A stretch of DNA of 14,622 nucleotides, from NCBI GenBank assembly GCA_020632885.1, contig JACKEQ010000062.1, positions 1-14,622 of the forward strand. Direction: 5' to 3'. The DNA is from Alphaproteobacteria bacterium. Its GTDB lineage: Bacteria; Myxococcota_A; UBA796; GCA-2862545. The first letter of the stretch is position 1. The number at the start of each line of letters is the position of its first letter. This document shows, piece by piece, positions 11,884 through 14,622 of the stretch. The notes beneath the pieces were generated by a model, which saw only the letters and a list, made by a program, of their open reading frames with translations, was not told the origin of the DNA and did no database searches. A program made the translations under genes and the position numbers.

Positions 11884-13413
11884 CTACCGCCCCAGCCCGA
11901 GGATCTGTGCGCCCCGCCTGGCGAGGAGGGGCAGCAAGGTGGCCACACGGCTCACGCGTCCGAGGCCGAGCTCCGCGACCGCGTGCCCCAGGCGCGCGAG
12001 GTCCGCGTTGGCCGGGAACCAGAAGACATCGGGCTGGCGGCCCTTGTCGACGATCAGGGTGCGCGGGCGGGTGAACGTCGCGTAGGCGTGGCGGCTGCCG
12101 GCGACACCGGTGCCCGTGTGCTTCACGCCGGTCCACGGGAGCTGCGGGATCGCGCCCGTGAAGCTGTGGTTGTTCACGTAGGCCACGCCGACCTCGAGCT
12201 GGCGTGCGAGGGCCTCGCCGCGGGCCAGATCGCGCGTCCACACCGAGCCGTTCAGGCCGTAGACGCTCGCGTTGGCGGCCTCCACGGCGGCAGCGGCGTC
12301 GTCGACGCGCACGATCGCCACCACGGGCCCGAAGGTCTCCTCCTCGATCACCTTCATGCCGGGCGCGCAGCCGTCCAGCACGGTGGGACGGTAGCCGTAG
12401 CCCTCGCCGCAGCGCTGGCCGCCGGTGCGGAGGATGGCGCCCTTCGCGATGGCGTCGGCGACGTGGTCCTCGACGATGGCGAGCTGGGCGGGGTTCTGCA
12501 GCGGGGGGACCTCGCCGTCACCGTCGGGGTGGACCGCGAGGGCCGCCGTCACCTGGACGAGGCGGTCGACGAAAGCGTCGGCCACGCCGCGCTCCACGTA
12601 GATGCGCTCGACGCTCGAGCAGTCCTGCCCGGCGTTGTGGAAGCTCCAGAACGCGAGGCCTGCGGCCGTGCGGTCCACGTCGCAGTCCGCGAGCACGATG
12701 GCCGCGTCGTTGCCGCCGAGCTCGATGGAGCTCGGGATCAGGCGGCCGGCCGCCTGAGTGGCCACCTTCCGGCCCGTGGCCACGCTGCCCGTGAACACCA
12801 CGGCGTCCACCTGGTCCACGAGGGCCTGTCCGACGGCGCCGTCGCCCTGGACGATGCCGACGACGTCGGGGCCCAGGACCTCCTGCAGGAGCCCGTGCAG
12901 CCAGATCCCGGAGCGAGGCGTGTGCTCGGAGGGCTTGATGACCACGGTGTTCCCGGCGAGCAGGGCGGGGAAGAGCGGCTTGAAGAACTGGAGGAGCGGG
13001 TAGTTCCAGGGTGCGATGACGCCGACCACGCCGCGTGGGACGCGCTGGATGACGGCTCGCTTGCCGGGGAACTCGATGGGCGAGAGGCGGACGTGCTCGT
13101 CGCGCAGGGCGTCGCCTGCGAGGGCGGCGGCTCCCTTGGCGTAGTTGCCGGCGATGACGAGCTCGCTCATCAGGCTGTCGGTGGGGTGGCGACCCAGCTC
13201 GTCGCCGAGCACGTCCATGGCCTCCAGGCGACGCTCGACGATCCGCCGACCGAGGAGGGTGATGCGCTTCTGGCGGGTGGCGAGCGGGAGGGCGGCCCAC
13301 GCGGGCTGGGCGGCGCGGCAGCGGGCGACCACCTCGGCGACGGCGGAGGGTTCGGTCCAGCGTACGGGGACGAGGGCGCGGCCGTCTGCGGGACAGCGGT
13401 TCTCTTGGGGCAT
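11884..13413 (-). CDS. NAD(P)-dependent aldehyde dehydrogenase
   Basis: This 509-residue ALDH-superfamily enzyme oxidises an aldehyde to a carboxylate. Visible are VIAPWNYPL (the N of the oxyanion hole), IKPSEHTP (cofactor site), FTGSVATGRKV (Rossmann glycines), catalytic base E231 in ELGGND, nucleophile C265 in GQDCSS, EEETFGPV and the late YGLNGSVWT. The spacing of 34 between Glu and Cys is canonical. Cys is usually preceded by GQ-x-C, so GQDC is acceptable. The sequence is nearest in style to the succinate-semialdehyde or broad aliphatic ALDH groups, but the substrate cannot be read. The C-terminus extends about 50 residues beyond the oligomerisation strand. The start at 13413 has AGGAG about 8 bases upstream. 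It follows the YeeZ-like gene by 23 bases, probably one operon. Confidence 0.95.
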   Translation of the reverse strand: MPQENRCPADGRALVPVRWTEPSAVAEVVARCRAAQPAWAALPLATRQKRITLLGRRIVERRLEAMDVLGDELGRHPTDSLMSELVIAGNYAKGAAALAGDALRDEHVRLSPIEFPGKRAVIQRVPRGVVGVIAPWNYPLLQFFKPLFPALLAGNTVVIKPSEHTPRSGIWLHGLLQEVLGPDVVGIVQGDGAVGQALVDQVDAVVFTGSVATGRKVATQAAGRLIPSSIELGGNDAAIVLADCDVDRTAAGLAFWSFHNAGQDCSSVERIYVERGVADAFVDRLVQVTAALAVHPDGDGEVPPLQNPAQLAIVEDHVADAIAKGAILRTGGQRCGEGYGYRPTVLDGCAPGMKVIEEETFGPVVAIVRVDDAAAAVEAANASVYGLNGSVWTRDLARGEALARQLEVGVAYVNNHSFTGAIPQLPWTGVKHTGTGVAGSRHAYATFTRPRTLIVDKGRQPDVFWFPANADLARLGHAVAELGLGRVSRVATLLPLLARRGAQILGLGR

Positions 13414-13436
13414 CCGGGCTCCTGCGGTCTCCGCTC

Positions 13437-14177
13437 TTAGCTCGCCGGTGGGAGGTGTGCGCGCCAGTCGGGCTGGGCCGGATCGGGCAGGAGCTCCCGG
13501 CAGGTGCGGAGGTCGAAGGCCACGGCACCGGCGGCGGGCCCCAGGGGTGGGACGGGCACGCCGAGGTGGGCCGCGACGGTGGTGTAGAACGCCTCGCGGG
13601 TGGGGACGGCGGTGACCCCGATCACGACGGGCGGGGCGGGCCTCTCGAGGGCGCGGATCACGAGGGTCGCGGCGTCGTCGTAGTGCACGAGGGGCAGGGG
13701 GGCGTCCGCCGGACCGGGTCGGACCTGGAGGGTGCGGGCGAAGTGGGCTGCGGGTCCGCGGGTGGCGGTGTAGAGGCCGCCCAGCCGGACGATCGTGCCC
13801 CGGTCGCCCATCCAGTCCCGGAATGCCGCTTCGGTCTCAGCGGCCTCCTGCGCGCGCGCGCTGGCTCCGGGTGGGCTGCCCGCGGAGACCTCGCCCGCGT
13901 AGGGGGCGTGGTAGCCCGTGGTCGACACGAGCACCGCGCGGTCGGGTCGGCTGCCGGCCAGACGCGCGATGGCCTCGGCCTGTGCGGCGCTGCCGGGGAG
14001 GGCGAGCACGACGAGATCGTCGCGCCCGGGCGTCGGCCAATCGAGGGTCGGGATCGCGCCCAGGGCGCGCAGTTGCGCCCATCGGGCCTCTGTCCGCGTG
14101 ATGGCGCGACGAACGCCGGAGGTGCCCGCGAGCACGCGCGCGCCGAGCGTCCCGGCGCCGAACACTGAAATGCCCAT
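13437..14177 (-). CDS. YeeZ-like extended-SDR Rossmann protein
   Basis: This 246-residue protein has an N-terminal nucleotide-binding motif (VFGAGTLGARVL, near 5-16) and the layout of the YeeZ group of epimerase-like proteins. That layout comprises a Ser/Thr patch before Tyr (VLVSTTGYHAPYAGEV), a Glu-rich helix, IVRLGGLYTATRGP, LVHYDDAATLVIRAL, and a late ICAP-like VTAVPTREAFYTTVAAHLGVPVPPLG. Known: the biochemical role of YeeZ itself is not settled; the family belongs to the extended short-chain dehydrogenases and binds NAD(P). The ATG at 14177 has GAGGAG 8 bases upstream, and 246 is slightly shorter than YeeZ. The stop is 23 bases before the aldehyde dehydrogenase, so the two may act on related substrates, but that is inference. 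Confidence 0.85.
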   Translation of the reverse strand: MGISVFGAGTLGARVLAGTSGVRRAITRTEARWAQLRALGAIPTLDWPTPGRDDLVVLALPGSAAQAEAIARLAGSRPDRAVLVSTTGYHAPYAGEVSAGSPPGASARAQEAAETEAAFRDWMGDRGTIVRLGGLYTATRGPAAHFARTLQVRPGPADAPLPLVHYDDAATLVIRALERPAPPVVIGVTAVPTREAFYTTVAAHLGVPVPPLGPAAGAVAFDLRTCRELLPDPAQPDWRAHLPPAS

Positions 14178-14225
14178 GAAATCTCCTCGTGCCGATGAGA
14201 ACCTATGGTGGCCCCGAGAGGAAGC
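14178..14225. promoter_or_regulatory. Divergent promoter region, YeeZ-like / HPt genes
   Basis: These 48 bases separate the divergent starts (14177 minus, 14226 plus) and must hold both promoters unless each lies in the other gene. The only -10-like words are weak: TATGGT at 14204-14209 on the plus strand and TAGGTT at about 14205-14200 on the minus strand. Ribosome sites are GAGGAG on the minus side and GAGAGG (14216-14221) on the plus side. Confidence 0.3.
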
Positions 14226-14585
14226 ATGTTGGTCGACGCCGCGATGTTGGAGATGCTCGCAGAGCTCCGCATCCCCGGACAGCCGGATCCGGTGACGGAG
14301 ATCCTCGCCGTGTTCGAGGCGGACGGCCGGCGTGTGCTCGGCATGCTGCGCGTGGCCGCGCAGGGCCAGGACGCGCGTGGGGTGCACGAGGCCGCCCATC
14401 GGATGAAGGGGGCGAGCGCCAACCTGGGTGCCATCGCGCTCCAGCAGCGGCTCCTCGTGCTGGAGCAGGCCACCCGCGACGGTGGGCTCCCGGACGGGCT
14501 CGACGACGAGGTCACGGAGGTCGCGGACCTGTTCTCCCGCACCCTCGTGGAGCTCGACCGCCTGGCGCGCGCCCAGAGTCGCTAG
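14226..14585 (+). CDS. Stand-alone histidine phosphotransfer (HPt) protein
   Basis: This 119-residue, all-helical protein carries phosphate between a hybrid kinase receiver and a response regulator. The phospho-acceptor is H58 in AAHRMKGASANLGA, which matches the HPt signature H-x-x-K-G-x-S-x-x-L-G. The flanking helices (ITEIL/VFEADGRRVLGML before, QQRLLVLEQA and FSRTLVELDRL after) fit the four-helix bundle. The ATG at 14226 is chosen because GAGAGG lies just upstream at 14216-14221; an earlier in-frame ATG at 14205 has no ribosome site. No kinase or receiver is adjacent, so it is an orphan that must work with a hybrid kinase elsewhere. It has no hydrophobic segment and acts in the cytoplasm. 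Bases 14586-14622 after it show nothing recognisable. Confidence 0.92.
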   Translation: MLVDAAMLEMLAELRIPGQPDPVTEILAVFEADGRRVLGMLRVAAQGQDARGVHEAAHRMKGASANLGAIALQQRLLVLEQATRDGGLPDGLDDEVTEVADLFSRTLVELDRLARAQSR

Positions 14586-14622
14586 GTCCGGCGTCCGTGT
14601 CCTATTGGGGGCGGAGTGCCGC

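Noticed and set aside
11983..13440. A long plus-strand frame opposite the aldehyde dehydrogenase.
   Set aside because: It has no recognisable motif and mirrors the codon pattern of the real gene.

Overview
The window is very GC-rich DNA (about 70% by eye) and almost entirely coding. It comes from a bacterium that looks like a Myxococcota (former Deltaproteobacteria) relative. The reasons are: two large surface proteins with a C-terminal Cys plus hydrophobic plus Arg tail like the MYXO-CTERM sorting signal; a lamin-tail-domain repeat protein; a DxDxDG beta-propeller protein; and a secreted protein with the Cys-rich C-P-x-G / CCWPGQ pattern that I associate with this phylum. The assignment is an inference; there is no rRNA or marker tree here. 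No tRNA, rRNA, CRISPR array, insertion sequence or phage gene was seen. No gap between genes exceeds about 100 bases.

Layout, left to right. Positions 1-108 (-) hold the start of a signal-bearing protein cut by the window edge. Positions 202-2890 (+) are a signalling module: an OmpR-type response regulator, a sensor kinase overlapping it by 4 bases, and a membrane-anchored periplasmic coiled-coil protein. Positions 8571-2894 (-) form a six-gene run, in transcription order: a four-repeat lamin-tail surface protein, def (peptide deformylase), a secreted DUF6624-like protein, fmt (methionyl-tRNA formyltransferase), rpe (ribulose-phosphate epimerase) and a polytopic membrane protein. The gaps are 22 bases or less, and two junctions overlap or abut. 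Positions 8667-10375 (+), divergent from that run, hold a two-helix mini membrane protein overlapping a secreted seven-repeat FG-GAP/VCBS beta-propeller.

Positions 11403-10416 (-) hold a clear MutH mismatch-repair endonuclease followed by a small EF-Tu-domain-2-like protein. Divergent from mutH, 11432-11881 (+) encodes a secreted Cys-rich protein. Positions 14177-11884 (-) hold a YeeZ-like Rossmann protein and an aldehyde dehydrogenase. Positions 14226-14585 (+) encode a stand-alone histidine phosphotransfer (HPt) protein.

How the genes fit together: def and fmt add and remove the N-formyl group of initiator methionine, and rpe often lies near them in other bacteria. Here the set is interleaved with envelope proteins, and rsmB, a frequent neighbour, is absent. 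The two-component pair and its third gene look like one envelope-sensing unit. The points most worth a second look are: MutH outside its usual gammaproteobacterial range; a kinase H-box lacking the Thr/Asn linked to phosphatase activity, with a collagen-like Pro/Gly tract in its sensor; a set of very short, charge-free signal peptides on four exported proteins; and the lamin-tail and propeller proteins that share a divergent promoter region and a sorting-type tail.
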